From positions 806,001-870,000 of the forward strand of contig NZ_BJCL01000001.1 in assembly GCF_005403045.1 (NCBI RefSeq): a DNA stretch of 64,000 nucleotides, written 5' to 3'. This DNA comes from Pseudaquabacterium pictum (lineage in GTDB: Bacteria > Pseudomonadota > Gammaproteobacteria > Burkholderiales > Burkholderiaceae_C). Of this stretch, positions 35,880 to 44,934 are shown piece by piece (the stretch's first letter is position 1; every line of letters begins with the position of its first letter). The position numbers were made by a program, and so were the translations under genes. The notes beneath the pieces are model-generated. The model ran no database searches. It worked only from the letters and a program-made list of their open reading frames with translations, and had not been told where the DNA came from.

Positions 35880-36563
35880 ATGCCCCCTGCACCCAGCGCC
35901 CGCGCCGACGGCACCGCCGGCATCGGCTACCAGGAAAGCCTGCGCGACCTGCCCGACGCGCTGGCCGATGCGCTGTTGCAGTGCGGCCAGCAGCGCAGCT
36001 GGCGGCGTGGGCAGATGGTGATGCGCCAGGGCGCCCCCTGCGACGCGCTGGTGGTCGCGCTGGAAGGCCGGCTGGCCGCCACCCTGGGCCGCAGCGACGG
36101 GCACGACACCCTGCTGCGCTGGCTGGACCCCGGTGAACTGCTGGCCCTGCCGGCGGTGCTGGGCGGCATGCGGGCCACGGTCTCGGTCGAGGCCCAGGGA
36201 CCGGCACGCACGCTGCATGTGCCCCGCGCCACCTTCGTTGCCCTGCTGCGCAGCCACCCCGAGGGCGCGATCAGCATCGCCGTGCTGCTGAGCCGGCGCC
36301 TGGGCGCGCTGTTCCGCTTTGCCGAGCACCACGGCAGCCCCAGCCTGGACGAGCGGCTGGACCATGCGCTGCAGCGGCTGGCACGCTCGCAGGGCCAGCC
36401 CGACGGTGCCGGCGGTGTGCGCCTGAAGGCCACCCAGGCCGAGCTGGCCCATGCCGCCGGCGCCTCGCGACAGCGGGTGCACCTGGCGCTGAAGGCACTG
36501 CAGGCCCAGGGCCGGCTGGAGCTGGGCTACGGCTGGGTGCGCCTGCTGCCGCCAGCAGGCTGA
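35880..36563 (+). CDS. Crp/Fnr-family transcription regulator
   Basis: This 227-residue protein has a cyclic-nucleotide-binding-like beta-roll (about residues 20-145) and a C-terminal winged helix (TQAELAHAAGASRQRVHLALK). No Fnr-type N-terminal cysteine cluster is seen, and the phosphate-binding motif for cAMP is not evident, so the ligand is unknown. It diverges from the arylsulfatase operon across about 145 bases. That gap includes an imperfect dyad CCACCCAGGTGA around 35800-35811. Control of the sulfate-ester genes is plausible. Confidence 0.8.
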   Translation: MPPAPSARADGTAGIGYQESLRDLPDALADALLQCGQQRSWRRGQMVMRQGAPCDALVVALEGRLAATLGRSDGHDTLLRWLDPGELLALPAVLGGMRATVSVEAQGPARTLHVPRATFVALLRSHPEGAISIAVLLSRRLGALFRFAEHHGSPSLDERLDHALQRLARSQGQPDGAGGVRLKATQAELAHAAGASRQRVHLALKALQAQGRLELGYGWVRLLPPAG

Positions 36564-36575
36564 ACCGCCCGGACC

Positions 36576-37631
36576 TCAGCCAGGCGCCGGGGCATCGGCG
36601 GCGTCGCCGAGCAGCACGTCCAGCAGGCCGGACAAGGTCACCCCACCCAGGTGCTGGCCCTGCGGACCGGTGACGTTGGCGGCGGTGGCGCCGGCCGCCC
36701 GCAGCTGGCGCACCGCCTGCGCCAGGCCGAGGCTGCCGGGCAAGTCGGGCAGCGACAGGCGCGGGCCGGGCTGGGCCAGCGCGGCCAGGCCCAGCCAACG
36801 CCCGCGGTCGGCCCCCTGCACCACGCTGCGCAGCCAGGCGTCGGCCGGCCGCTGCAGGATGTCGGCCGCGCTGCCCTGCTGCACCAGCACGCCATCGCGC
36901 AGCACCACCAGGTGGTCGGCCAGCCGCAGCGCCTCGTCGAGCGCATGGGTGACGAAGACCACGGTCTTGCGCAGTTCCTGGTGCAGGCCCAGCAGCAGAT
37001 CCTGCATGGCGGTGCGCTGCAGCGGATCCAGCGCCGAGAACGGCTCGTCCATCAGCAGCACCGGCGCGTCGGTGGCCAATGCACGCGCCAGACCCACCCG
37101 CTGGCCCATGCCACCGGACAGCGCAGCCGGGTAGGCCTCCTCGAAACCGGCCAGCCCCACCCGCTGCACCCAGGCACGCGCGCGGGCGTCGGCGGCGGCG
37201 CGCGGCACGCCGGCCAGGTCGAGCCCGAAGCGCACGTTGGCCAGCACCGTCAGGTGCGGCAGCAGCGTCGGCCGCTGGAACACCATGGCCACCTGGCGGC
37301 GGCGCCAGGCCTGCAGCGCGGCCGGCGCCAGGCCCGTCACCACCGCGTCGCCGCACCACACCTGCCCGGCCGTGGGCGACACCAGGCGGTTGAGGCAGCG
37401 CAGCAGCGTGCTCTTGCCCGAGCCCGACGGGCCCATCAGCACCGTCAGTCCACCGCCGGGCAGCACCAGGTCGATGCCCTGCAGCGCCAGCAGGTGGCCG
37501 TGGCCGGCCAGCAGCGCGGCGCGGTCCAGCGCACCGGCCTGCACGGCCGCCAGGTGCCGCAGCGGCGCGGGGCCGAACAGGTGGCTGACGGCCTGCAGCC
37601 GCAACGCCGGTGCCACGGGCCGCTCAGGCAT
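36576..37631 (-). CDS. Glycine betaine/choline-type ABC transporter ATPase
   Basis: This 351-residue ATPase has Walker A GPSGSGKST at 67-75, signature LSGGMGQRV, Walker B LLMDEPF and a switch histidine in VTHALDEAL. An N-terminal extension of about 50 residues before the core and a C-terminal region of about 100 residues after it fit the ProV/OpuAA group. The second is probably a regulatory CBS-like domain. Its ATG (37631) overlaps the permease stop by eight bases. It is the last gene of the three-gene ABC operon. Confidence 0.86.
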   Translation of the reverse strand: MPERPVAPALRLQAVSHLFGPAPLRHLAAVQAGALDRAALLAGHGHLLALQGIDLVLPGGGLTVLMGPSGSGKSTLLRCLNRLVSPTAGQVWCGDAVVTGLAPAALQAWRRRQVAMVFQRPTLLPHLTVLANVRFGLDLAGVPRAAADARARAWVQRVGLAGFEEAYPAALSGGMGQRVGLARALATDAPVLLMDEPFSALDPLQRTAMQDLLLGLHQELRKTVVFVTHALDEALRLADHLVVLRDGVLVQQGSAADILQRPADAWLRSVVQGADRGRWLGLAALAQPGPRLSLPDLPGSLGLAQAVRQLRAAGATAANVTGPQGQHLGGVTLSGLLDVLLGDAADAPAPG

Positions 37632-38505
37632 CGCCGGTGGGCCGGTGGCGCTGCAGCCGCCAGCCCCAGGACTGGGTGATGCGGTCGAAGGCGATCGCGA
37701 TGGCCACGATGGCCAGGCCATTGAACAGGCCCAGCGCGACATGCTGGTTGTTGATGGCGCGCAGCACCGGCTGGCCCAAACCCTGCACGCCGATCATCGC
37801 CGCCACCACCACCATGGCCAGGGCCATCATGATGGTCTGGTTGATGCCGGCCATCAGCGTGGGCAGGGCCAGCGGCAGCTGCACCCGCCAGAGGCGCTGC
37901 CAGGCGCTGGCGCCGAAGGCATCGGCAGCTTCCAGCAGGTCGCGGTCCACCTCGCGCAGGCCCAGGCTGGTCAGCCGCACCATCGGCGGCAGCGCATACA
38001 CCACCACCGCCAGCAGGCCCGGCACGCGGCCGATGCCCAGCAACATCACCGCGGGGATCAGGTAGACGAAGCTGGGCAGGGTCTGCATCAGGTCGAGCAG
38101 GCCGCCGCCCCAGCGCTGCAGCCATGGCAGCCGCGCCATGGCCACGCCCAGCGGCACGCCGATGGCCACCGCCAGCGCCGTGGCCACCAGCACCATGGCC
38201 AGGGTGCGCAGGGTGTCGTCCCACAGGCCGAACAGGCCCAGCAGCGCCAGCGCGGCGGCGCTGCCCAGTGCCAGCGTCCAGCGCCGCGATGCCATCCAGG
38301 CCAGCGCCGCCACCGCTGCCAGCAGCAGCGGCCAGGGCAGCGCCAGCAGCGCCGTCTCGGCGCCGATCAGCAGGGTCTGCAGCGGCGCGAAGGCCGCCTC
38401 GATGGCCGCGCCGTGCTGCTGGCTGAAGGCCTGGAAGCCCCGGTCGATGGCCTGCTGCAGCGTGGCCAGCGTGTCGGCCGGCAGCGCTGGAAAGCCGCCG
38501 GTCAC
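37624..38505 (-). CDS. Glycine betaine/choline-type ABC transporter permease
   Basis: This 293-residue inner-membrane permease has about six membrane segments and the binding-protein-dependent transport signature EAADAFGASAWQRLWRVQLP, as in ProW/OpuAB. The GTG start at 38505 overlaps the stop of the binding-protein gene by four bases (GTGA, 38502-38505). The longer open frame upstream continues in a different frame of that gene and is rejected. Confidence 0.85.
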   Translation of the reverse strand: MTGGFPALPADTLATLQQAIDRGFQAFSQQHGAAIEAAFAPLQTLLIGAETALLALPWPLLLAAVAALAWMASRRWTLALGSAAALALLGLFGLWDDTLRTLAMVLVATALAVAIGVPLGVAMARLPWLQRWGGGLLDLMQTLPSFVYLIPAVMLLGIGRVPGLLAVVVYALPPMVRLTSLGLREVDRDLLEAADAFGASAWQRLWRVQLPLALPTLMAGINQTIMMALAMVVVAAMIGVQGLGQPVLRAINNQHVALGLFNGLAIVAIAIAFDRITQSWGWRLQRHRPTGDA

Positions 38506-39503
38506 AGCGCGGCGCGCACCCGCGCGGCCACCGCCGGGTCCACCCAGGGCTGCCAAACCTCGGGCCGGGTCTGCAGGAAACGGCGCGCGCCCTGCTCGCC
38601 AGTGGCCTGCTGCGTGCGCATCCAGGCCAGCATGGCGTTCAGCGTGGCGCTGTCCCAGCTGCGGCGGGTCAGGTAGGCATAGGCCGGGCCGCCAGCCTGG
38701 CGGAAGCGGTCGGTCACCAGGGTGTGCACGGCCGCGCGCGGCCAGGCATTGGGCCGGGGGTCGGCGCAGCCGGCCACACTGGTGCAGCGCTGCCACTCGG
38801 CGGCGTCGTGCGGCGCGCCCTCGGCCAGCCGCACCATCGGGTACTGGCCCAGCAGCGCAGTGGGCGACCAGTAGTAGCCCAGCCAGCCCTGCTGGCGCTG
38901 GTGGGCACGGGCCACGGTCCCGTCCAGCGCGGCCGCAGTGCCGGGGTCGACCAGGGTGAAGCCCTTGCCAGCCGCGCCATGGGCCTTGAACAGGTTGGCC
39001 ATGACGATCTGGCACTGCCAGCCCGACGGGCAGCTGTGCACCGCGCCCTGCTGCCGGTTCTCTGGCGCAGGGAACAGATCGCGCCGCTTCAAGGCGTCGG
39101 CGATGCTGCGGATCTCGGGGTGGGCATCGGCGATGAACTTCGGGATCCACCAGCCCTCGACGCCGCCGTCCTTCAGCGCAGTGCCGGCCAGGTGCAGGCG
39201 GCCGGCGGCCACGGCCTTCTCGATGGGTTCACGCACGCCGTTGATCCAGGCCTCGGGTGCCACATCGGGCTGGCCCTTGGCCACCATGCTGGTGAGCGTG
39301 GGCACGGTGTCGCCGGGCACCAGGTCGACCTGGCAGCCGTAGCCGGCCTGCAGGATCAGCCGGTCGACCTGGGCCAGCAGCTCGGCCGAGGACCAGTTCA
39401 TGTTGGCGAGCGTGAGCCGGCCGCAGGCCTGGGCTTGTCCGGTCCAGGCCAGCAACAGGACAGGCCACAGGGCGGACAGGAGTTGGCGCAGCAGATGGTG
39501 CAT
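38502..39503 (-). CDS. Glycine betaine/choline-type ABC substrate-binding protein
   Basis: This 333-residue protein has a signal peptide (LLSALWPVLLLAWTGQAQA) and a ProX/OpuAC-type binding domain with NMNWSSAEL, an aromatic GWWIPKF segment and GYYWSPTALL. Tryptophan and tyrosine residues at such positions cage quaternary ammonium groups, so glycine betaine, choline or carnitine is the likely ligand. The ATG at 39503 lies 35 bases after the exonuclease gene, so the ABC genes could be read through from the sensor operon. An independent promoter is not evident in that gap. Confidence 0.85.
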   Translation of the reverse strand: MHHLLRQLLSALWPVLLLAWTGQAQACGRLTLANMNWSSAELLAQVDRLILQAGYGCQVDLVPGDTVPTLTSMVAKGQPDVAPEAWINGVREPIEKAVAAGRLHLAGTALKDGGVEGWWIPKFIADAHPEIRSIADALKRRDLFPAPENRQQGAVHSCPSGWQCQIVMANLFKAHGAAGKGFTLVDPGTAAALDGTVARAHQRQQGWLGYYWSPTALLGQYPMVRLAEGAPHDAAEWQRCTSVAGCADPRPNAWPRAAVHTLVTDRFRQAGGPAYAYLTRRSWDSATLNAMLAWMRTQQATGEQGARRFLQTRPEVWQPWVDPAVAARVRAAL

Positions 39504-39538
39504 GGACCGCAGCTTAACGGCCCGGCGCCGGCGGCGCG

Positions 39539-41773
39539 TCACACCCGCGTGGTGGCCAGCGGACTGGCGTGGCAGGCCGCCCGCACCGCGCCCAGCGTGT
39601 GCAGGCCCATGCCAGCGGCCAGCGGCAGCAGCCGCAGCAGCACCTCGGCGGTGACCAGCGCATCGCCCAGCGCGGTGTGGCGGCCCTGCGTGGCCACGCC
39701 CAGGCGGGCGGCCACCGCCTCCAGCGCATGGCTGTCGGCGTCCGGATGCACCACCGACGACAGCAGCAGCGTGTCGACCACCGGCTGATCGAAGTGCAGG
39801 CCGGCCGCCCGCGCCGGGCCCTGCAGGAAGGCCAGGTCGAAGGCCGCGTTGTGGGCCACCAGCACGGTGTCGGCGGCGAACGCATGGAAGGCCGGCAGCA
39901 CCTGGGCGATGCCCGGCTGGCCGGCCACCATCGCCGCGCTGATGCCGTGGATGGCAGTGCTGGCCGGCGGGATGTCGCGTCGCGGGTCGACCAGCTGGTC
40001 GAAGGTCTCGCCGCGCAGCAGCCGGCCGTTGACGATGCGCACCGCGCCGATCTGCAGGATGCGGTCGCCGCTGCCGGGCTGCAGGCCGGTGGTCTCGGTG
40101 TCGAACACGGTGCAGGCCAGGCTGGCCAGCGGCCGGCTGTCCAGCGCATGGCCGCTGTCCTGCTGGCCGAGCAGGCTGAAGTCGTAGGTCTCGGGCGGGC
40201 CGGCGGCGGCCGGCGCCGCCGGCGTGGTGGTTTCCTCCGGCGCGGCCAGCGGCAGCAGGAATCGGAAGAAGGCCTGGTGGCGCACCCGGTCGCGCTCGAA
40301 CCAGAACGCACCGCCGTGGCGCTGCACCACGTCGCGCACGCTGGGCGGCGGGCCGCTGGTGCACAGGCCGGGCGGCAGGTCGAGGCTGTCCAGCTCCCAG
40401 CCCATCACCGTCTCGGTGCTCATGGCCTGGCCGGTCCACACCAGGTCGAGGTGGGCGCGACCGGCCGCCGCCGGCTGCAGGCGCAGGTGCAGGGTGCGGA
40501 TGTCCAGCTCGCCGTGCAGGCGGCGGGCCAGGCCGCAGAGGGCCTGCAACAGGGCAAAGCTGTCCAGGCGCAGCCACAGGGCGGCATCGACCTCCTGCAT
40601 GCCGCAGCGCAGGGGTGCGTCCGCATCCGCCACTGGCGGCACCGCCTGCGCGATGGCCTGGCAGGCGGCCTGCAGGAAGTCGCTGCCGCGCAGCTCGTCC
40701 AGCGGCCAGCGGCTGGCCGGGTGCCAGGCGCCACCGCCACCCGTGGCCTGCAGGCGCCGGACCATGGCCTGGGTCTCGTCGCGGATCACCGCGATGAAGC
40801 GCTCGCGCAGCGCCGGCGGCAGGTCGGCATCGCCCAGCATCTCGACGGCGGCCTGCAGATTGGCCAGGCTGCCGCGGCTGCCTTCGGTCAGGTCCTGCAG
40901 CAGCTGGTCTTGCGCGGCGTCGTGGGCATGGCTGCGGGTGATGTTGTCGAAGACCAGCACATAGCCGGCCAGGGCCGGCACGGCATCCGAGGCGGCGCTG
41001 TCGGCGTCACCCGCCGGCGGCACCGCATGCACCGGCGCCAGCTGCACCCGCAGCAACTGGCCGCCGGGGGTGACGGTGACGAACTGCGCCGACGGCTCGG
41101 CCTCGCCGCGGGCCAGCCGCTGCTGCACGCTGGCCAGCGCATGGTCGACCAGGGCGCGGTCGAGCACCGCATGGATGGACCGGCCCAGGCCCAGCCAGGC
41201 GCCGGCACCGCCCGGCAGCGGGCCATCGGACAGCGCCTGCACCTGCTGCAGGGCGCGCTGGTTGTACAGCAGCACCCGGCCATCGAGGTTGCAGACCACC
41301 ACGCTCTGGCGCAGCTCGCGCATCAGCGCGGCCAGGCGGTTGCGCTCCTCGGCCACACCGCGGCTGGCACGGGCCACGGCGCCGTCGATGTCGGCCTGCA
41401 GCTGGTCGCGCTGGCTGGCCAGGCCCTGCAGGGTGTCGGCCAGACCCTGCAGCGCGGTGCCGTCGGCCGACAGCGGCTGTTGCAGCGGGCGGTGCAGCAG
41501 CAGGCGGGCAGCGCTGTCCAGCCGGGCCGGCGCCAGCAGCCACCGCCGCAGCAGCGGCTGCGCAGCCGCCACGGCCAGCAGCGCCAGCGCGGCGGCCACC
41601 ACCACCAGCACGGCGGCCTGGGCGCGCAGGGCCGTGGCCAGCGCGGCCCGGGCCGCATCGGGCAGCAGCGTGGCCAGCAGCGCTGCGCCTGCCGCGCCGA
41701 ACAGCGCCAGCAGCAGCAGCACCGCCAGCGCCAGGCCGGCCGACGTGCGCAGCCGTGCCTGCTGTGCCGTCAT
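39539..41773 (-). CDS. Membrane pseudokinase fused to a DEDDh 3'-5' exonuclease
   Basis: This 744-residue protein has two N-terminal membrane segments (about 12-37 and 52-75), a PAS-like segment (about 145-280), a histidine-kinase-like region (about 285-510), and a C-terminal DnaQ-type exonuclease (about 552-735). The kinase His position is Glu (E297 in TEGSRGSL), and N- and G-box motifs are missing, so the kinase is inactive. The exonuclease keeps D558, E560, D646, H699 and D704. Its ATG overlaps the response-regulator stop by four bases. Exonuclease genes adjoin crbS in related bacteria; their role is unknown. Domain limits are approximate. Confidence 0.82.
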   Translation of the reverse strand: MTAQQARLRTSAGLALAVLLLLALFGAAGAALLATLLPDAARAALATALRAQAAVLVVVAAALALLAVAAAQPLLRRWLLAPARLDSAARLLLHRPLQQPLSADGTALQGLADTLQGLASQRDQLQADIDGAVARASRGVAEERNRLAALMRELRQSVVVCNLDGRVLLYNQRALQQVQALSDGPLPGGAGAWLGLGRSIHAVLDRALVDHALASVQQRLARGEAEPSAQFVTVTPGGQLLRVQLAPVHAVPPAGDADSAASDAVPALAGYVLVFDNITRSHAHDAAQDQLLQDLTEGSRGSLANLQAAVEMLGDADLPPALRERFIAVIRDETQAMVRRLQATGGGGAWHPASRWPLDELRGSDFLQAACQAIAQAVPPVADADAPLRCGMQEVDAALWLRLDSFALLQALCGLARRLHGELDIRTLHLRLQPAAAGRAHLDLVWTGQAMSTETVMGWELDSLDLPPGLCTSGPPPSVRDVVQRHGGAFWFERDRVRHQAFFRFLLPLAAPEETTTPAAPAAAGPPETYDFSLLGQQDSGHALDSRPLASLACTVFDTETTGLQPGSGDRILQIGAVRIVNGRLLRGETFDQLVDPRRDIPPASTAIHGISAAMVAGQPGIAQVLPAFHAFAADTVLVAHNAAFDLAFLQGPARAAGLHFDQPVVDTLLLSSVVHPDADSHALEAVAARLGVATQGRHTALGDALVTAEVLLRLLPLAAGMGLHTLGAVRAACHASPLATTRV

Positions 41774-42153
41774 TCGGTGCGCCGCCTGGCCGCCAGCAAT
41801 TGCCGCACCTGGGCCACCAGCGCCTGGGTGGAGAACGGCTTGGTCACATAGGCATCGGCGCCCAGACCCAGGCCCTTGGCCACATCGGTGTCGCGGCCCT
41901 TGGCGCTGAGCATCAGCACCAGGGTGTTCTGCAGCGTGGGATCGGCGCGGATCGCCTGGCAGACCTCGTGGCCGCTCTTGCCGGGCATCATCACATCCAG
42001 CAAGACCAGGCGCGGCCGTGCGCGCTGCAGCAGCGCCAGCGCCTCGTGGCCGTCGCGCGCCAGCAGCACCTGGAAACCTTCGCGCTGCATCAGGTATTCC
42101 AGCGACACCAGGATGTTCGGCTCGTCGTCGGCGATCAGGATCGTCTCGGTCAT
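41770..42153 (-). CDS. Receiver-only response regulator
   Basis: This 127-residue protein is a single CheY-like receiver domain with acidic pocket D9-D10, phosphoacceptor D53 (LLDVMMPG), and conserved K105 region (TKPFS). It has no DNA-binding output domain. Start and stop each overlap neighbouring genes by four bases (ATGA): the CrbS-like kinase upstream and the exonuclease gene downstream. The kinase encoded upstream is its obvious phosphodonor. How the signal reaches transcription is not explained by this gene alone. Confidence 0.88.
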   Translation of the reverse strand: MTETILIADDEPNILVSLEYLMQREGFQVLLARDGHEALALLQRARPRLVLLDVMMPGKSGHEVCQAIRADPTLQNTLVLMLSAKGRDTDVAKGLGLGADAYVTKPFSTQALVAQVRQLLAARRRTE

Positions 42154-44924
42154 GGCGTGTCTCCTGCGGGGGGCGGCTCTGCGGCCGCTGCGGTCCAGGG
42201 TAGGTCGATCTGGAAGCAGGCACCTTGATCAAGGTCAGCCCCCCCGCTGGGCAACAGCCGCAGCTGGCCGCCGAAGTGCGCCACGATCTGCCGGCTGATG
42301 GTCAGGCCCAGGCCGGTGCCGGCCGGCCGGTGGTCGGCGCTGCCGCCCTGGCGGAAGCGCTCGAAGATCAGCGCCTGCTGTTCGGCCGGCACGCCGGGGC
42401 CGTTGTCCTGCACCGTGAGGTGCGCGCCGTCGGCGTCGCCCCACAGCCGCAACCTGATCTGCCCCCCGGGCGACGGCACCACCTTGGCGGCGTTCGACAG
42501 CAGGTTCAGCAGCACCTGCTGCAGCCGGTCGGGGTCGGCGCGCAGCGTGGGCAGCTGGGCGGGCAGGTCCAGCGCCAGCATGGCGCCGCGCGCGGCCAGC
42601 AGCGGCTGCGCGGTGTCGGCGGCCTGGCGGGCCAGCGCCGGCAGGTCGACATCGGCGCTGCGCCACTCGGCATGGCCGGCCTCGATCTTGGCCAGGTCCA
42701 GCACCTGGTTGACCAGGCGGCTCAGGCGCTCGGACTCGGCCACCACGATGGCCAGGAAACGCTGGCGCTGCGTGCTGTCCATCCCGGGCTCCTGGGCCAT
42801 CAGCTCTGCCAGGCTGCGGATGGCCGTCAGCGGCGTGCGCAGCTCATGGGTGACCGAGGCCATGAAGTCGTCCTTGAGCCGGTCGAGCTCGGCCAGGCGG
42901 ACATTGGCGGCACGCAGCGCGGCGCTGGCCTCTTCCAGGCGGGTGGTCTGCGCCTGCAGCGCCCGCGAGGTGCGGCGCACCTGCGAGGCCTCGTCCAGCA
43001 TCGCCAGCACGTCGTCGAGCGCCAGCGGTTGCTCGCGCACCACGCCGGCCACCGCCAGCCGGGCCGAGGCGCTGCCGATGGCGCCGGCCAGCGCCATCTC
43101 CACCGCCTGCACCAGGCCGGCATCGGCACGCAGCGCGGCCACGCCGGTCACGCCCTGGGCATCGGCCTGCGCCTGCAGCAGCCGGTGCGCGCCGGCCGGC
43201 CCCAGGAAGCGCAGCGCCAGCGCCTGCAGGTCGGCCAGCTGGGCCTGGCCGCGCCACAGCAGCGGCTGGTCGGCGCCGCTGTGCCGGTCGCCATCAACGA
43301 ACAGCAGCGCGCGTGCGGCCTGCCGTGGCGACGGTGGCCGCAGCAGCGACACCACCACGTACAGCCCGGCGTTGGCCAGCAGGCTCCAGAACAGCGCCTG
43401 GGTCAGCGGGTCCAGGCCAGTCAGGCCGCCCAGCTGTTCGGGCCGCAGCAGCGTGATGCCGAACGGACCGTCGGTGAGCAAGCCGGTGGACCACCAGCCC
43501 GAGCGGACGATGGCCGGCGCCACCAGCGCATGGGCCCACAGGCCGAAGCCGGCCAGCAGGCCGGCCAGCGCGCCGGCGCGGGTGCCGCCCTTCCAATAAA
43601 GGCCGAACAGCACGGCCGGCGCGCACTGCGCCACCGCGGCAAAACTGATCAGGCCGATGGACACCAGGGCCTCGGCCTCGCCGGCCAGGCGGAAGTAGGC
43701 ATAGCCCAGCAGCAGGAGCACCAGGATGGCGCCGCGCCGCAGCCCCAGCAGCAGGCCACCCAGGGCCGGCCGCCGGGCCAGCGCCGGCAGGCGCAGCAGC
43801 AGCGGCACCAGCAGGTCGTTGCAGACCATCGTGGCCACCGCGGTGGCCTCGACGATCACCATGCCGGTGGCCGCCGACAGCCCGCCGAGAAAGGCCAGCA
43901 GCGCCAGGCCGTGCCAGCCGGCATCCAGCGGCAGCGACAGCACGAACAGGTCGGCCGCCGCCAGCGCACCGGCATCGCGCCCCTGGAAATGCAGCAGCCC
44001 GCCCACTGCCAGCGGCAGCACGAACAGGTTGATCAGCAGCAGGTAGGCCGGAAACACCCAGGCTGCCCGCTTCAGGTGCCGTTCGTCGACGTTCTCGACC
44101 ACCAGCACCTGGAACTGGCGCGGCAGCAGCAGCACGCTCAGCATGGCCAGCAGGGTGAGCGCCAGCCACTGCGCCGCCGGCGACGGCTGGCCCTGGTCGA
44201 GGCGGAACAGCGGCGCCAGCGCCGGCTGCGCCAGCGCCCGGCCGAACAGGTCGGTCGGGCCGTCGAACATCCCCCAGGTGACCGCTGCGCCCACCGCCAG
44301 GAAGGCCAGCAGCTTGACCAGCGATTCGGCCGCCACCGCGGCCAGCAGACCCTCGTGCCGCTCGCTGGCATCGAGCTGCCGGGTGCCGAAGACCATGGTG
44401 AAGCCGGCCAGCACCAGGGCCACGCCCAGCGTGCCATCGGCCCACCAGGGCGCTGCGGCAGCGGCCGCGGCGCCACCTGGCGCGGTCAGCAGTTGCAGTC
44501 CGGCGGCCACCGCCTTCAGCTGCAGCGCGATGTAGGGCAGGATGCCCACCACGGTGAGCAGGCTCACCAGCGCGGCCAGCCCGCGGCTCTGGCCATGGCG
44601 GCTGGCGATGAAATCGGCCACGCTGGTGATGCGCTGCGCACGTGCCACCCGCACCAGCTTGCGCAGCACCCGCCAGGCCAGCACCATGGCCAGCGTGGGG
44701 CCCAGGTAGATCGGCAGGAACCACACCCCGCCCGACGCCGCCCGGCCCACCGAGCCGAAGTAGGTCCAGGCGCTGCAGTACACGCCCAGGGCCAGCGCAT
44801 GCACCCAGGCGCTGCCCACCACCGAGCGCCCGGCCGCTGCGCGCCGGTCGGCCCAGGCGGCCACGCCGAACAACGCCAGCAGGTAGGCGATGGACACGCC
44901 GAGCACCAGCGCCAGGGGCAGCAT
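42150..44924 (-). CDS. CrbS-like sodium/solute-symporter sensor histidine kinase
   Basis: This 924-residue protein has about thirteen membrane segments of a sodium:solute symporter fold (residues 1 to about 510), a linker with a helical segment, then HisKA with H693 (HELRTPL) and an HATPase domain (N-box LLNLLSNAAK, G1 DNGPG, G2 GTGLGL). This architecture matches CrbS/CbrA sensors, which govern the acetate switch or carbon catabolism. The stop overlaps the receiver gene start by four bases, and a 75-residue membrane protein gene lies 10 bases upstream. ActP and DUF485 lie divergently nearby, favouring acetate sensing. Confidence 0.87.
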   Translation of the reverse strand: MLPLALVLGVSIAYLLALFGVAAWADRRAAAGRSVVGSAWVHALALGVYCSAWTYFGSVGRAASGGVWFLPIYLGPTLAMVLAWRVLRKLVRVARAQRITSVADFIASRHGQSRGLAALVSLLTVVGILPYIALQLKAVAAGLQLLTAPGGAAAAAAAPWWADGTLGVALVLAGFTMVFGTRQLDASERHEGLLAAVAAESLVKLLAFLAVGAAVTWGMFDGPTDLFGRALAQPALAPLFRLDQGQPSPAAQWLALTLLAMLSVLLLPRQFQVLVVENVDERHLKRAAWVFPAYLLLINLFVLPLAVGGLLHFQGRDAGALAAADLFVLSLPLDAGWHGLALLAFLGGLSAATGMVIVEATAVATMVCNDLLVPLLLRLPALARRPALGGLLLGLRRGAILVLLLLGYAYFRLAGEAEALVSIGLISFAAVAQCAPAVLFGLYWKGGTRAGALAGLLAGFGLWAHALVAPAIVRSGWWSTGLLTDGPFGITLLRPEQLGGLTGLDPLTQALFWSLLANAGLYVVVSLLRPPSPRQAARALLFVDGDRHSGADQPLLWRGQAQLADLQALALRFLGPAGAHRLLQAQADAQGVTGVAALRADAGLVQAVEMALAGAIGSASARLAVAGVVREQPLALDDVLAMLDEASQVRRTSRALQAQTTRLEEASAALRAANVRLAELDRLKDDFMASVTHELRTPLTAIRSLAELMAQEPGMDSTQRQRFLAIVVAESERLSRLVNQVLDLAKIEAGHAEWRSADVDLPALARQAADTAQPLLAARGAMLALDLPAQLPTLRADPDRLQQVLLNLLSNAAKVVPSPGGQIRLRLWGDADGAHLTVQDNGPGVPAEQQALIFERFRQGGSADHRPAGTGLGLTISRQIVAHFGGQLRLLPSGGADLDQGACFQIDLPWTAAAAEPPPAGDTP

Positions 44925-44934
44925 GGCGGGCGGC

